In this document: in pieces, positions 1 through 7,600 of the stretch
How positions within the stretch are numbered: the first letter of the stretch is position 1
Layout: every line of letters begins with the position of its first letter
NCBI RefSeq assembly: GCF_039545795.1
Contig: NZ_CP154260.1
Location: forward strand, 5,027,001-5,091,000
Direction: 5' to 3'
DNA from: Chitinophaga niabensis
GTDB taxonomy: Bacteria > Bacteroidota > Bacteroidia > Chitinophagales > Chitinophagaceae
DNA length: 64,000 nt
Notes under the pieces: generated by a model
Told to the model about the DNA's origin: nothing
Seen by the model: only the letters and a program-made list of their open reading frames with translations
The model's database searches: none
Program-made: the position numbers and the translations under genes

Positions 1-1300
1 CATCCAGCAACAGGGTTTCGTATGCTTCCGGTGTGTGATCATCAGATCCTTCATATGTGAAGGTCATGTTCACAGGGTCCAGCGTCATTGTCTGACCAGG
101 GCGTTTAGCCTGGAAGCGGATGCGAACATCCATTTCAGGTTGAATGCTGATGGTAAGCCTGTTGGAACGCCAGGATTCTGCTGCTTCCGAAGGGAATGCA
201 TAAGTAGGCGCTTCCTTGAATTGTATGGTAACATGTGTGGATTTCTGGTGCAGGTATTTACCTGTGCGCACGTAGAAAGGCACCCCTTCCCAACGCCAGT
301 TATCTACAAAGAACTTCACAGCAGCATAAGTTTCTGTATTGGAACCCGGCTTCACGTTCTTTTCTTCACGATACCCGATCGCCTGTTTTCCTTTCATCCA
401 TCCGGCGCCGTACTGGCCACGTACGGCATTTTCATGCACGTCTTCCTTTTTAATAGGGCGGATGGCATTCAGCACATCTACCTTTTTATTACGGATCTCG
501 TTCGCATCAAAAGATACCGGCGCTTCCATAGCCACCATACACATCAGTTGCAGGATGTGGTTTTGCACCATATCCCTCAGTGCTCCTGAATTCTCATAAT
601 AACCTGCACGGTCTTCCAGCCCCACACTTTCTGCTGCGGTGATCTGGATATGATCTATATAGTGACGGTTCCATACCGGCTCAAACAATGCATTGGCAAA
701 ACGCAGGGCCAGGATGTTCTGTACGGTTTCTTTTCCGAGGTAGTGGTCTATACGGAAGATCTGCTCTTCTGCAAACAGGCCGGCAAGCAGCGCATTCAGT
801 TCATGAGCAGATTCCAGGTCGTGCCCGAAAGGTTTTTCTATTACAATGCGGGTAGTGCTTTTATCCTTGCAGAGATTGAGCGTACCCAGTTCCTGTGCAA
901 TGGATGGAACCAGTTGTGGTGCCACAGCCAGGTAGAATATTACGTTAGGATGTACACCCCACTCCTGTTCTTTCTGTTGTACATAATCTGCAATGCGCTG
1001 GTAGGATTTAACATCCCCCGCATCTAATTGCAGGTAATTCACATGCTCAAAGAATTGCTTGTAATGGCCATTCTGTTCTTCCTTACGGCGGGAGAACTTG
1101 GCGATCCCTTCTGTTAAATGACTGCGGTAATCTTCAGCGCTGTATTCTGTACGGCCAATTCCCACAATAGCAAATTGATCAGGCATCCACTCATCGAGGA
1201 ACAGGTTGTACAACGCAGGTGTTAGTTTCCGGTAGTTCAGGTCGCCGCTGCCGCCGAAAATGAAAAGGATGGAAGCGGGCGGACGTTTATGTTGTTGCAT
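1..1300 (-). CDS. zwf: Glucose-6-phosphate dehydrogenase, 3'-truncated by window edge
   Basis: Oxidises glucose-6-phosphate to 6-phosphogluconolactone with NADP+, the first step of the oxidative pentose-phosphate pathway, in the cytoplasm. The reverse strand reads from ATG at 1300 without a stop to the left edge (433 codons visible, so some tens of C-terminal residues are missing). Seen: an N-terminal dinucleotide fold with FGGSGDL (about residues 15-21), the EKPFGHD segment (155-161), and the family signature RIDHYLGKE (183-191) carrying the catalytic His. The visible part ends in EAYETLLLD, as expected near the C-terminal domain. Only 17 bp separate it from the stop of gnd upstream, so the two form an operon with gnd transcribed first. 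Identification is secure. Confidence 0.96.
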   Translation of the reverse strand, partial: MQQHKRPPASILFIFGGSGDLNYRKLTPALYNLFLDEWMPDQFAIVGIGRTEYSAEDYRSHLTEGIAKFSRRKEEQNGHYKQFFEHVNYLQLDAGDVKSYQRIADYVQQKEQEWGVHPNVIFYLAVAPQLVPSIAQELGTLNLCKDKSTTRIVIEKPFGHDLESAHELNALLAGLFAEEQIFRIDHYLGKETVQNILALRFANALFEPVWNRHYIDHIQITAAESVGLEDRAGYYENSGALRDMVQNHILQLMCMVAMEAPVSFDANEIRNKKVDVLNAIRPIKKEDVHENAVRGQYGAGWMKGKQAIGYREEKNVKPGSNTETYAAVKFFVDNWRWEGVPFYVRTGKYLHQKSTHVTIQFKEAPTYAFPSEAAESWRSNRLTISIQPEMDVRIRFQAKRPGQTMTLDPVNMTFTYEGSDDHTPEAYETLLLD

Positions 1301-1317
1301 AAAAAAAGTAAAAATGA

Positions 1318-2733
1318 TTAATGATGCAGCCAGGTGGTATGGAAACTACCAGGCATATCTATACGTTGATAAGTGTGGGCGCCGAAATAATCACGCTGCG
1401 CCTGCACCAGGTTAGTAGGGAGTTTTTCGCTGCGGTAAGCATCGAAATAAGAGAGAGCCGCCATAAACCCTGCAGCCGGAGAACCGGTTTGCGTAGCCTG
1501 TACCAGTACGGCACGCATGTTATGCTCTTTGCTCTTCACCTCTTCCGCTACTGCGGTATTCAGTAAAAGGTTCGGTAATTCCGGAGCCTGTTTCAGCGCA
1601 TCATAGAAAACACTCAACAGGGCAGAACGGATGATACAACCACCTCTCCATACTTTCAGCGCTTCCGGTAAAGGAATATCCATTTCCAATGCGGAAGATG
1701 CACTGTGCAGCATGGCCATCCCCTGTGCGTAACACATAATGGTGGCAAACTGCAGCGCGTCTTTCACCTGGGAGATGAAAAGACTGGTTTCGGTAGAAAT
1801 GGGAATATTAGGTTCTTTGTAGATCCTGGAAGCTGCTACCCTTTCCTCTTTATAGGCAGAAATGGTACGCATGGATACAGCCGTATCAATGATAGTAGCC
1901 GGAACGGCCAGGTCCATCGCATCCTGCGAAGTCCATTTACCTGTTCCTTTAGACCCTGCTTTATCCAGGATCACATCTATCATCCGTTGACCGGACTTAT
2001 CATCATTCTGTAAGAAGATGTCTGCCGTGATCTCCAGCAGGTAGGACTGCATGGGGCCACTGTTCCATTCTTTATATACTTCATGAAGCTGGTCGTTATT
2101 CAGGCCTGCTTTCTTCAGCAGCTCATAGCTTTCGCTGATCAGTTGCATAATGGCATATTCAATACCATTGTGCACCATTTTCACATAATGACCGGCGGCA
2201 CCTTTTCCGAGGTAGGCCACGCAGGGTTCATTGTTCACTTTGGCGGCAATGGCTTCCAGTAAGGGTTTTACATGTGCGTAAGCCTCCTGGTCGCCTCCTG
2301 GCATAATACTGGGCCCCGTTCTGGCTCCCTGTTCTCCTCCGGAAACGCCCACTCCCATGAAATGGAATCCGGCAGCTTTCACAGAGACCACCCTGCGGAG
2401 GGTATCTGTATAATGGGAATTTCCCCCATCTATAATAATGTCTCCCGGAGAAAGCAAAGGCTTCAGGGCTTCCAGCACATCGTCAACCGGTTTACCGGCC
2501 GGAACGAGCATCATGATCTTCCGGGGACTTTGTAACTGGTTGATCATGTCTTCCAGCGTTACCACTCCTTTTACGCGGGTGCCCGCTGTGGCAGACGATT
2601 CCAGGGCCTTGCCCTTTTCAGCGTCTTTATCGAAGCCGATCACGGCGAACCCGTGATCCGCCATATTGAGCAGGAGATTACGCCCCATCACGCCCAAACC
2701 GATCATTCCAAATTCATACAAGCTATTTGCCAT
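1318..2733 (-). CDS. gnd: 6-phosphogluconate dehydrogenase, decarboxylating
   Basis: Converts 6-phosphogluconate to ribulose-5-phosphate and CO2 with NADP+ in the cytoplasm. The 471-residue product matches the usual length of about 470. Seen: Rossmann motif GLGVMGRNL near residues 12-20, IIDGGNSHYTDT (99-110), the signature SGGEQGARTGPSIMPGG (131-147), and KMVHNGIEY, which holds the catalytic Lys. The C-terminus (AQRDYFGAHTYQR, then HTTWLHH) is typical of the family. It is the first gene of a gnd-zwf operon, which supplies NADPH and pentoses. A divergent promoter probably lies in the 122 bp between it and the membrane protein gene on the other strand. Confidence 0.97.
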   Translation of the reverse strand: MANSLYEFGMIGLGVMGRNLLLNMADHGFAVIGFDKDAEKGKALESSATAGTRVKGVVTLEDMINQLQSPRKIMMLVPAGKPVDDVLEALKPLLSPGDIIIDGGNSHYTDTLRRVVSVKAAGFHFMGVGVSGGEQGARTGPSIMPGGDQEAYAHVKPLLEAIAAKVNNEPCVAYLGKGAAGHYVKMVHNGIEYAIMQLISESYELLKKAGLNNDQLHEVYKEWNSGPMQSYLLEITADIFLQNDDKSGQRMIDVILDKAGSKGTGKWTSQDAMDLAVPATIIDTAVSMRTISAYKEERVAASRIYKEPNIPISTETSLFISQVKDALQFATIMCYAQGMAMLHSASSALEMDIPLPEALKVWRGGCIIRSALLSVFYDALKQAPELPNLLLNTAVAEEVKSKEHNMRAVLVQATQTGSPAAGFMAALSYFDAYRSEKLPTNLVQAQRDYFGAHTYQRIDMPGSFHTTWLHH

Positions 2734-2855
2734 ATAGAAATTTACTGTTGTATAGTGGGGCGAAATTAGCCAAAAATAGGCACAAAAATGTTATAGGAAA
2801 ACAGGAAGAACTTGGCTACCTTACTGCTACTAATCCCATAATAATCCCAATGCAA

Positions 2856-3224
2856 ATGAAAAAATCGACACTTTTAAGACATTACCTCCCCTGTATCTAT
2901 TTTATTGCGCTCGCCGTTGCCATCCAAATTGGCGGTGCGGCTATCAATTTCCTCTCGCTTATCCTGGTGTTAATTTTCGGTACGCTCCTGTTCTTTAAAT
3001 CAGAAGTGGCCAGAACGATCGTAGGCGGTATTGTACTTTTTGCGGCTATTTACTTTTCACTGGCGCTGGCGGATGAAGCCAATGATGTGGTTTCCGCGGG
3101 TAAGGATTCCACCCAACTGGTACTGGTAGGCGGATTCTTTATAGTAGTTACCCTCCTCATGTCTGTCCTCCTGATCGTTCCGTTAAATCTTCCTAAAAGA
3201 GTTCCTTTATATAACAGGAGATAA
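2856..3224 (+). CDS. Small four-helix membrane protein, unknown function
   Basis: A 122-residue hydrophobic protein that I do not recognise. From the ATG at 2856 it begins MKKSTLLRHYLPC and shows about four membrane segments: roughly residues 10-30, 31-48, 52-72 and 90-115. A short polar stretch (ADEANDVVSAGKD) lies between helices three and four, and the tail is basic (KRVPLYNRR). The open frame extends upstream to 2727, but that part has no family character and runs across the divergent promoter with gnd, so the internal start is preferred; ATG at 2850 is also possible. The gene probably forms a two-gene unit with the VOC protein 17 bp downstream. Confidence 0.7.
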   Translation: MKKSTLLRHYLPCIYFIALAVAIQIGGAAINFLSLILVLIFGTLLFFKSEVARTIVGGIVLFAAIYFSLALADEANDVVSAGKDSTQLVLVGGFFIVVTLLMSVLLIVPLNLPKRVPLYNRR

Positions 3225-3241
3225 GTATCTTGTCTCCCGTT
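3213..3241 (+). promoter_or_regulatory. Hairpin spanning a stop codon and abutting the next start
   Basis: AACAGGAGATAAG (3213-3225) pairs with CTTGTCTCCCGTT (3229-3241) around a TAT loop: 13 positions with one mismatch and one G-T wobble. The left arm contains the stop of the membrane-protein gene (3222-3224) and the only Shine-Dalgarno-like AGGAG nearby. The right arm ends one base before the ATG of the VOC gene at 3242. There is no T-tract, so a translational-coupling element is more likely than a terminator. The role is inferred. Confidence 0.5.
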
Positions 3242-3691
3242 ATGAAAAAAATCCTTCTTCTTGGTCTTTTCTCCTGCGCCGCACTCACTGTTGCTGCGCA
3301 AAGCAGAACACGTCCCGTGTTGAACCATATTGCCCTGTATGTGCAGGACCTGCAGAAAGCCACGGTATTTTACCGGGACCTGCTGGGGCTGGATACCATC
3401 CCCGAACCCTTTCATGATGGCAAACATACCTGGTTCGCCGTTGGGCCTGCCAGTCATTTACACCTGATCGCAGGCGCAAAAGCCAAACAGCAGGGCGACC
3501 GGAATACACATATCTGTTTCAGCGTGCCTTCTGTAGAAGCATTTATTGAACGGCTGGAAAAAGCAGGGATGGAATATATTAACTGGGCCGGGGAAAAGAA
3601 GAAACTGACGGTAAGGGTAGATGGGGTGAAACAGATCTATCTGCAGGACCCGGATGGGTATTGGGTAGAAGTGAATGATGCGACTAAATAA
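3242..3691 (+). CDS. Secreted VOC-superfamily (glyoxalase-like) protein
   Basis: A 149-residue vicinal-oxygen-chelate protein. It starts with a signal peptide (MKKILLLGLFSCAALTVAAQ), which is unusual because most glyoxalase-like proteins are cytoplasmic. The VOC module begins at LNHIALYVQDLQKATVFYRD, with metal-ligand candidates His in NHIALYV, His in HLHLIAG, and Glu in GYWVEVND near the C-terminus (DPDGYWVEV is the classic lactoylglutathione-lyase ending). The substrate is unknown; it may be an exported dioxygenase- or fosfomycin-resistance-like fold rather than a true glyoxalase. The start at 3242 is chosen over 3230 because the signal peptide begins there. The gene end is followed by a tandem array of degenerate units, described separately. 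Confidence 0.85.
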   Translation: MKKILLLGLFSCAALTVAAQSRTRPVLNHIALYVQDLQKATVFYRDLLGLDTIPEPFHDGKHTWFAVGPASHLHLIAGAKAKQQGDRNTHICFSVPSVEAFIERLEKAGMEYINWAGEKKKLTVRVDGVKQIYLQDPDGYWVEVNDATK

Positions 3692-3800
3692 ATTAAAATA
3701 GAACGGCCTGAATTTGCAAGGCCCTAAATAAAAAAGGGTTAGCATGAATTTGCAGACCCTTAAATAAAAAGAATCGGCCTGAATCTGCAAGGCCTTAAAT
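3673..3800 (+). repeat. Degenerate tandem array of about 36 bp after the VOC gene
   Basis: Units begin at 3673 (inside the gene), 3710, 3746 and 3781, a spacing of 37, 36 and 35 bp. Each starts with GAAT and carries CTAAATAA or TTAAATAA about 12-14 bp later. The first unit holds the gene's own stop. Read in the frame of that TAA, the three downstream units give NLQGPK, NLQTLK and NLQGLK, each followed by a stop. Each downstream unit also folds: GGCCT/AGGCC at 3705-3723, AGGGT/ACCCT at 3735-3760, GGCCT/AGGCC at 3776-3794. The middle stem differs from its neighbours but still pairs. Similarity of the first unit to the others is weak; similarity among the three downstream units is strong. Confidence 0.75.
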
Positions 3801-3808
3801 AAAGACAA

Positions 3809-3839
3809 TCGGCCTGGTATCTAATAGATACCAGGCCGA
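3809..3839. terminator. Perfect 14-bp inverted repeat, probable terminator
   Basis: TCGGCCTGGTATCT (3809-3822) and its exact complement (3826-3839) flank an AAT loop. It closes the tandem array after the VOC gene and shares that array's CGGCCTG motif. It lies between two convergent genes, so it could stop transcription from both sides. The sequence after it on the plus strand is A/T rich (AATATTTTATA) but has no clean T-run. Confidence 0.7.
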
Positions 3840-3894
3840 AATATTTTATAGCAACGGCTGTTTGTTTTACAGGCCTTCTCTATGAAGTTCTGCA

Positions 3895-3967
3895 CTACTG
3901 TTTTATTCAGCAGGAGCCTGTTTACTGCTTCCTCAAAACGAACTTATGTGCTACTGTTTTATTCAGC
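3895..3967 (-). repeat. Echo of the GDSL esterase 3' end past its stop codon
   Basis: CTACTGTTTTATTCAGCA occurs at 3950-3967 inside the gene and again at 3895-3912, 55 bp away and beyond the stop at 3922-3924. On the coding strand the gene copy encodes LLNKTVAHKFVLRKQ-stop. The downstream copy reads LLNKTVVQNFIEKACKT in the matching alignment, with TAA displaced by one base. The similarity continues for about 45 bp with substitutions. This is a degraded or alternative C-terminal segment. Confidence 0.7.
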
Positions 3968-5277
3968 AACGGCAGAGAATCCAGTGAGCCCTTCAGCGCC
4001 TGCATGATCTCCGCCTCCCTGGGTTTGTCTTTCAGGTACTGGATGAAATTCTTCTTCATACCATCCGTATCCGGTTTTTTCACCAATGCCGTATCAAAGT
4101 AGTTCTGCACGTTTTCCAGTTTCTCCTTACCCTTTACCACATTGAGATGGCGGTATTCCATCAGGCGAAGCAAGCGCATCTGGCTTTCCAGCTTCCAGCG
4201 TTTCTGGTACAAGGCCTGTACTTTCAGGGCCTGCTGGTATTGCGGGGAATTAGGTACCAGCGCAAGGTTCAGCCCTCTTTGCAGTTCTCCGGAAAAGTAC
4301 TTCCCTATTTCCACATCATCAATCTGCAACACATAATTGCCCGGGTCCAGGTAATTGAACTGTATCATATCCCTGTTCAGGTTATCCGTAAATGGCACAA
4401 GCTCCAATGCTTTCTGCTGATCTTCCCGCACCGGGAAAGGCAGGGCCTTTTCCAATACAGTAAAAGAGATGGTGGATTTATCGCGTTTCAGGTCAGTGAT
4501 CACGCAGTTGGCGCTTTTACCCTGGCTCATTTTCGTATCCTGGTCTATCACAATGTTAGCAACTACTGCCGGTGCTTTGATGGTTTTCAGGAATTCCCAG
4601 CCCATCAGCAAATGACCCACTCCGGCAGGATGTACCCTGTCCTGGCTGATCAATGTGGCCATGGAATCTGTTTGCTGCACCTGCGCGCTCAGTGTAGAAA
4701 GCATGGTCCAGTAATCTACCACCTGTAGTTTATATTTAGCAGCAAATTCTTTGATGTAACCGGCACAGGTCTTCAAAGCGTCGTTTACGCCAAAAAGATT
4801 ATTGGACGCCATTTTGGAAGTCTGGTCGTAAATAGAAGGTGTTTGCATGATCACTTTCACCCCTTTGGCCAGGAAGATATTGATAATGCTGTCCAGGTTC
4901 CTTTTGTAGACCACCAGGGCTTCCTGCTGTTTTTCTTTTATGCCGGGTTCATCTCTTCTTTTGGCATCGTAGAGTGGCCTGTTCACATCGTTCATCCCTA
5001 TCATGATCACGGCCCAGGTAGGATTATGGATAAAGATGTCAGCATCCATCCGGCGAAGGATCCCTGCTGTTACATCTCCTGAAATGCCGCAATTGAAGAA
5101 CTCCACGCCCAGTTGCGGATAGCGCGTGTTGTAGTAGAGTTGCACGTTATGCCAGAAATCTCCGTTGTGGGTAATGCTGTTTCCAACGAAACAAACCCTG
5201 TCCCCCTTTTTGAATTGCTGTGCTGAGGTGGACAGCTGGAGGCTGAGGATAATAGAGAGAAATAATAATGAGCGCAT
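3922..5277 (-). CDS. Secreted SGNH/GDSL-family hydrolase
   Basis: A 451-residue exported esterase or lipase-like protein. A signal peptide (MRSLLFLSIILSLQLSTSAQ) precedes a GDSL-type domain of about 215 residues. Block I is VGNSIT (Ser nucleophile), block II FFNCGISGD (oxyanion Gly), block III IGMNDV (oxyanion Asn), block V QDRVHPAG (catalytic Asp and His). The remaining half, about residues 230-451, has no motif I recognise; it looks like a beta-rich segment followed by a helical tail. Proteins of this layout in Bacteroidota are usually annotated as GDSL lipases or carbohydrate deacetylases; the substrate is unknown. It is transcribed after the SnoaL-like gene (81 bp upstream). Its last codons are echoed downstream of the stop. 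Confidence 0.88.
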   Translation of the reverse strand: MRSLLFLSIILSLQLSTSAQQFKKGDRVCFVGNSITHNGDFWHNVQLYYNTRYPQLGVEFFNCGISGDVTAGILRRMDADIFIHNPTWAVIMIGMNDVNRPLYDAKRRDEPGIKEKQQEALVVYKRNLDSIINIFLAKGVKVIMQTPSIYDQTSKMASNNLFGVNDALKTCAGYIKEFAAKYKLQVVDYWTMLSTLSAQVQQTDSMATLISQDRVHPAGVGHLLMGWEFLKTIKAPAVVANIVIDQDTKMSQGKSANCVITDLKRDKSTISFTVLEKALPFPVREDQQKALELVPFTDNLNRDMIQFNYLDPGNYVLQIDDVEIGKYFSGELQRGLNLALVPNSPQYQQALKVQALYQKRWKLESQMRLLRLMEYRHLNVVKGKEKLENVQNYFDTALVKKPDTDGMKKNFIQYLKDKPREAEIMQALKGSLDSLPLLNKTVAHKFVLRKQ

Positions 5278-5358
5278 GGTATTATTGGATGTAAGACCGA
5301 AAAGTACTCATTTTTGTGAGAAAGTAAAAGAAGATGTCTTTTTGAGGGACATAATGGT

Positions 5359-5853
5359 TTACTCCATCGGCGAAGCCTTCTGGAAAGTAGCCTCGCTGGC
5401 ATCTTCCGGGGAATCCTGGTCCATCAGGATCTTCCATTGCCCTTTCTCTTTCCTTAACAATACCGTGAATTTGCCATAGTAACTGCGCGATGTACCATCC
5501 GCATCTGTAGCCGTACCTTTATAATAACCCACATCGTAGGCTCTGTCCCCTTTCGCCACCCTGCGGGTAAAACGGAGTTCCAGCTTTTGCGCATGCTTAC
5601 GCTCTTTCATGGCTGCATTGCCTTCCCGGGTATATTTTGCATACTCCTTGTAATCCCAGATAGCATTCTCCACTACACGGGAAACATCCTTGCTGTGCAC
5701 CGCAAGGAAAGCCTCCGTGTCCCCTTCATTGAATGCTTTGATAAAAGGTATCCACACTTCCTTATTAATAACACGTTGGATACTGTCCTTCTGAGCTTTC
5801 AGCGGGAGGGCAAATAGCAGGGTCAGACTGATGAATAAAAGGATACGTTGCAT
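5359..5853 (-). CDS. Secreted SnoaL-like / DUF4440-type protein
   Basis: A 164-residue protein with a signal peptide (MQRILLFISLTLLFALPLKAQ) and a small NTF2-like fold. The pattern FIKAFNEGDTEAFLAVHSKDV, then GYYKGT, then YYGKFTVLLRKEKGQWKILMDQDSP is characteristic of SnoaL-like and DUF4440 proteins, which end in a strand reading 'GQWKI..D..'. The enzymatic role, if any, is unknown; the fold serves as isomerase, hydratase or simple binder. It sits 23 bp after the alpha/beta-hydrolase gene on the same strand, so it may be co-transcribed from the TetR-controlled promoter, although a small inverted repeat (5859-5876) lies in the gap. Confidence 0.82.
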   Translation of the reverse strand: MQRILLFISLTLLFALPLKAQKDSIQRVINKEVWIPFIKAFNEGDTEAFLAVHSKDVSRVVENAIWDYKEYAKYTREGNAAMKERKHAQKLELRFTRRVAKGDRAYDVGYYKGTATDADGTSRSYYGKFTVLLRKEKGQWKILMDQDSPEDASEATFQKASPME

Positions 5854-5858
5854 ACCCC

Positions 5859-5876
5859 AAATATCGTAAGATATTT
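5859..5876. repeat. Short inverted repeat between hydrolase and SnoaL-like gene
   Basis: AAATATC (5859-5865) and GATATTT (5870-5876) flank GTAA, directly after the hydrolase stop. It is A/T rich, without a following T-tract on either strand. It may be a weak processing or operator site; no strong claim is made. Confidence 0.35.
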
Positions 5877-6728
5877 CTAATGCAGGTTCTTCTGCAGGAA
5901 GTCGTCTATCAATGAGCTGATCTCTTTATGATGATCTTCCAGTGCAAAGTGCCCTGTATCCAAAAGATGAAGTTCTACATTCTGCAGATCACGTTTGTAA
6001 GGATGTGCACCGGATGGAGGAAAGATCGCATCATTAGCTCCCCAGGTAATAAGGGTGGGCGGCTGGTATTTGCGGAAATAAGCCTGCCATTTTGGATACA
6101 GCGGAGGATTGGTTCCGTAGGATAAAAACAGTTGCAGCTGGATCTCACGGTTACCGGGCCTGTCTAACAAAGACTGGTCATGCTGCCAGTTATCAGGACT
6201 GATCTTTGTTTCATCCTGTACGCCATTTACATACTGCCAGCGGGTGGATTCAGGCAACAGCATCGTAGCCACTTCCTCCCTGTCTTTAGGGTTCTTCCAG
6301 TATTTAAAGATAGGTATCCAGAAGTCCGTCAAGCCTTCTTCATAAGCATTGCCATTTTGTACCAGCAATGCCTGTATCTTTTCAGGATTCCTTTCGGCGA
6401 TACGGTAGCCAATAGGCGCCCCGTAATCCATCACATACATGCTGAACTTTTTCAGGCCAATGGCATTGACGAAATTCTCCGTGACCACAGAGAGATTGTC
6501 AAAGCTGTAGTCAAATTCCTCTACCCTGGGCATGCTGCTGTAACCAAAGCCGGGAAAGTCCGGCGCCACGAGATAATACTTGCCCTCCAGGTTCGCAATC
6601 AGGTTGCGGAACATATGGGAGGAAGTGGGAAACCCATGCAATAGCAGGATAGCAGGGTTCTTTGGATCACCGGCTTCGCGGTAAAAGATGTTCAATCCGT
6701 TTACTGTAATGTTTTTGTACTGTGTCAT
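5877..6728 (-). CDS. Alpha/beta hydrolase, epoxide hydrolase / haloalkane dehalogenase type
   Basis: A 283-residue alpha/beta-hydrolase with no signal peptide, so cytoplasmic. Seen: the oxyanion HGFPTSSHMF near residue 32, a nucleophile elbow VMDYGAPIGYRIA in which the nucleophile is Asp rather than Ser (about residue 100), a late acid in WGANDAIFPPSGAH, and the catalytic His in DTGHFALEDH. An Asp nucleophile followed by YGAPIG is the pattern of epoxide hydrolases and haloalkane dehalogenases, not lipases. The true substrate is unknown. Its promoter carries an operator almost identical to that of the adjacent TetR gene, so it is very likely the regulator's main target. Confidence 0.9.
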   Translation of the reverse strand: MTQYKNITVNGLNIFYREAGDPKNPAILLLHGFPTSSHMFRNLIANLEGKYYLVAPDFPGFGYSSMPRVEEFDYSFDNLSVVTENFVNAIGLKKFSMYVMDYGAPIGYRIAERNPEKIQALLVQNGNAYEEGLTDFWIPIFKYWKNPKDREEVATMLLPESTRWQYVNGVQDETKISPDNWQHDQSLLDRPGNREIQLQLFLSYGTNPPLYPKWQAYFRKYQPPTLITWGANDAIFPPSGAHPYKRDLQNVELHLLDTGHFALEDHHKEISSLIDDFLQKNLH

Positions 6729-6745
6729 ACTGTTGCGATTTTAAT

Positions 6746-6768
6746 TTTATACCGATCGGTCAAATATT
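6746..6768 (-). promoter_or_regulatory. TetR operator upstream of the alpha/beta hydrolase
   Basis: A 23-bp element whose core ACCGATCGGT (6751-6760) is a perfect palindrome, flanked by TTTAT on the left and CAAATATT on the right. It ends 18 bp from the hydrolase start. The same element, with one base changed, lies upstream of the TetR gene at 7394-7416 in the same orientation relative to its gene. Palindromic ACCGAnCGGT-type cores are typical TetR targets. Confidence 0.8.
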
Positions 6769-6773
6769 AGTGC

Positions 6774-6798
6774 TAAAAAAAGGAGATCATGCTCCTTT
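6774..6798 (-). terminator. Rho-independent terminator overlapping the TetR stop codon
   Basis: On the reverse strand AAAGGAG (6798-6792) and CTCCTTT (6785-6779) pair around a six-base loop and are followed by a T-run. The TetR stop codon lies inside the loop and stem. It insulates TetR from the hydrolase operator 6 bp further on. Confidence 0.75.
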
Positions 6799-7374
6799 GA
6801 AAATTTCGAGGTTCAGTTCCACCATTTTCTCCAGGTCTTTTTTCCCATAGATCCTGCGGGAGATACTGATACCGTTCCACATATTCATCAGGTATTTGGC
6901 TAAAGTTTCCGGTGGGATATTTCCTTTGAGATAACCTTCCTTTATACCCTTCTTCATATAAACCAGATAGATGGCTTCCACCTCCAGCATCTTCTGACGG
7001 GCTATTGCAGCCATTTCTTCATCCATGCCGCTCATCTCGCTCAGTATCTTTATAAAGAAACAACCCTTCTGATGTTCCATAGGATCTGCAGGGCGTGTTA
7101 CATCCCGGTACATTTCCTTCACTGCATCAACGGGGTTTTTATGTTTGTCGAAAGTAGCTTTGATACGGACAGCGCTTTTTTTGGAGAACTCATCAAACAC
7201 CTGGCGGAACAATTCCCGTTTGTTGCCAAAAGTATTGTACATGCTGCCTTTATTAATACCCATGGCCTGCAGGAGATCTTCCGTGGAAGCAGATTCATAG
7301 CCCTTCACCCAGAACACTTCTGTTGCATCCGCAAGGGCCGATCTTTCATCAAATTCTTTATTTCTACCTGACAT
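6787..7374 (-). CDS. TetR/AcrR family repressor
   Basis: A 195-residue regulator. The N-terminal helix-turn-helix covers about residues 10-55: ALADATEVFWVKGYESASTE, then LLQAMGINKGSMYNTFGNKRELF, the standard TetR recognition helix pattern (GINKGSMYNTFGNK). The C-terminal ligand domain resembles the group annotated as TetR_C_16 or 'YyaR-like', with a Cys-containing QKGCFFIKILSEM segment near residue 100. It is transcribed towards the alpha/beta-hydrolase. Near-identical operators stand 19 bp upstream of its own start and 17 bp upstream of the hydrolase start, which points to autoregulation plus control of the hydrolase. The ligand is unknown; a hydrophobic or halogenated compound would suit the target enzyme. 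Confidence 0.93.
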   Translation of the reverse strand: MSGRNKEFDERSALADATEVFWVKGYESASTEDLLQAMGINKGSMYNTFGNKRELFRQVFDEFSKKSAVRIKATFDKHKNPVDAVKEMYRDVTRPADPMEHQKGCFFIKILSEMSGMDEEMAAIARQKMLEVEAIYLVYMKKGIKEGYLKGNIPPETLAKYLMNMWNGISISRRIYGKKDLEKMVELNLEIFKGA

Positions 7375-7393
7375 AATAAGTCAAAGGTAGCAT

Positions 7394-7416
7394 TTTATAC
7401 CAATCGGTCAAATATT
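7394..7416 (-). promoter_or_regulatory. TetR operator upstream of its own gene
   Basis: ACCAATCGGT (7399-7408) flanked by TTTAT and CAAATATT: 22 of 23 bases match the element at 6746-6768. It ends 19 bp upstream of the TetR start. It is the likely autoregulatory site. Confidence 0.8.
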
Positions 7417-7600
7417 CTTTTAAAAAGAAATGCGCACTCGGGGGAAGTACGCATTTACTTAAGGGGGATTGGAATCAACAAACAAACAGTTATTTTTTGA
7501 CTAGCGATGTAAAGATAATATCACGCTTTGGTAAAATACCACGTATTACCCCTGATCTTGCATTTCACGTAGTTTTACGCATGAAAAATCTAGGTTTTGC

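Noticed and set aside
35..1027. Plus-strand ORFs at the left edge
   Set aside because: They are shadows of zwf on the other strand; the reverse frame has full family motifs.
2727..2855. Long N-terminal extension of the small membrane protein
   Set aside because: The sequence is in the divergent promoter with gnd, has no membrane or family character, and a good start lies at 2856.
3705..3800. CRISPR or REP-type element
   Set aside because: Units are degenerate, contiguous and linked to the gene end; there are no spacers and no copies elsewhere in the window.
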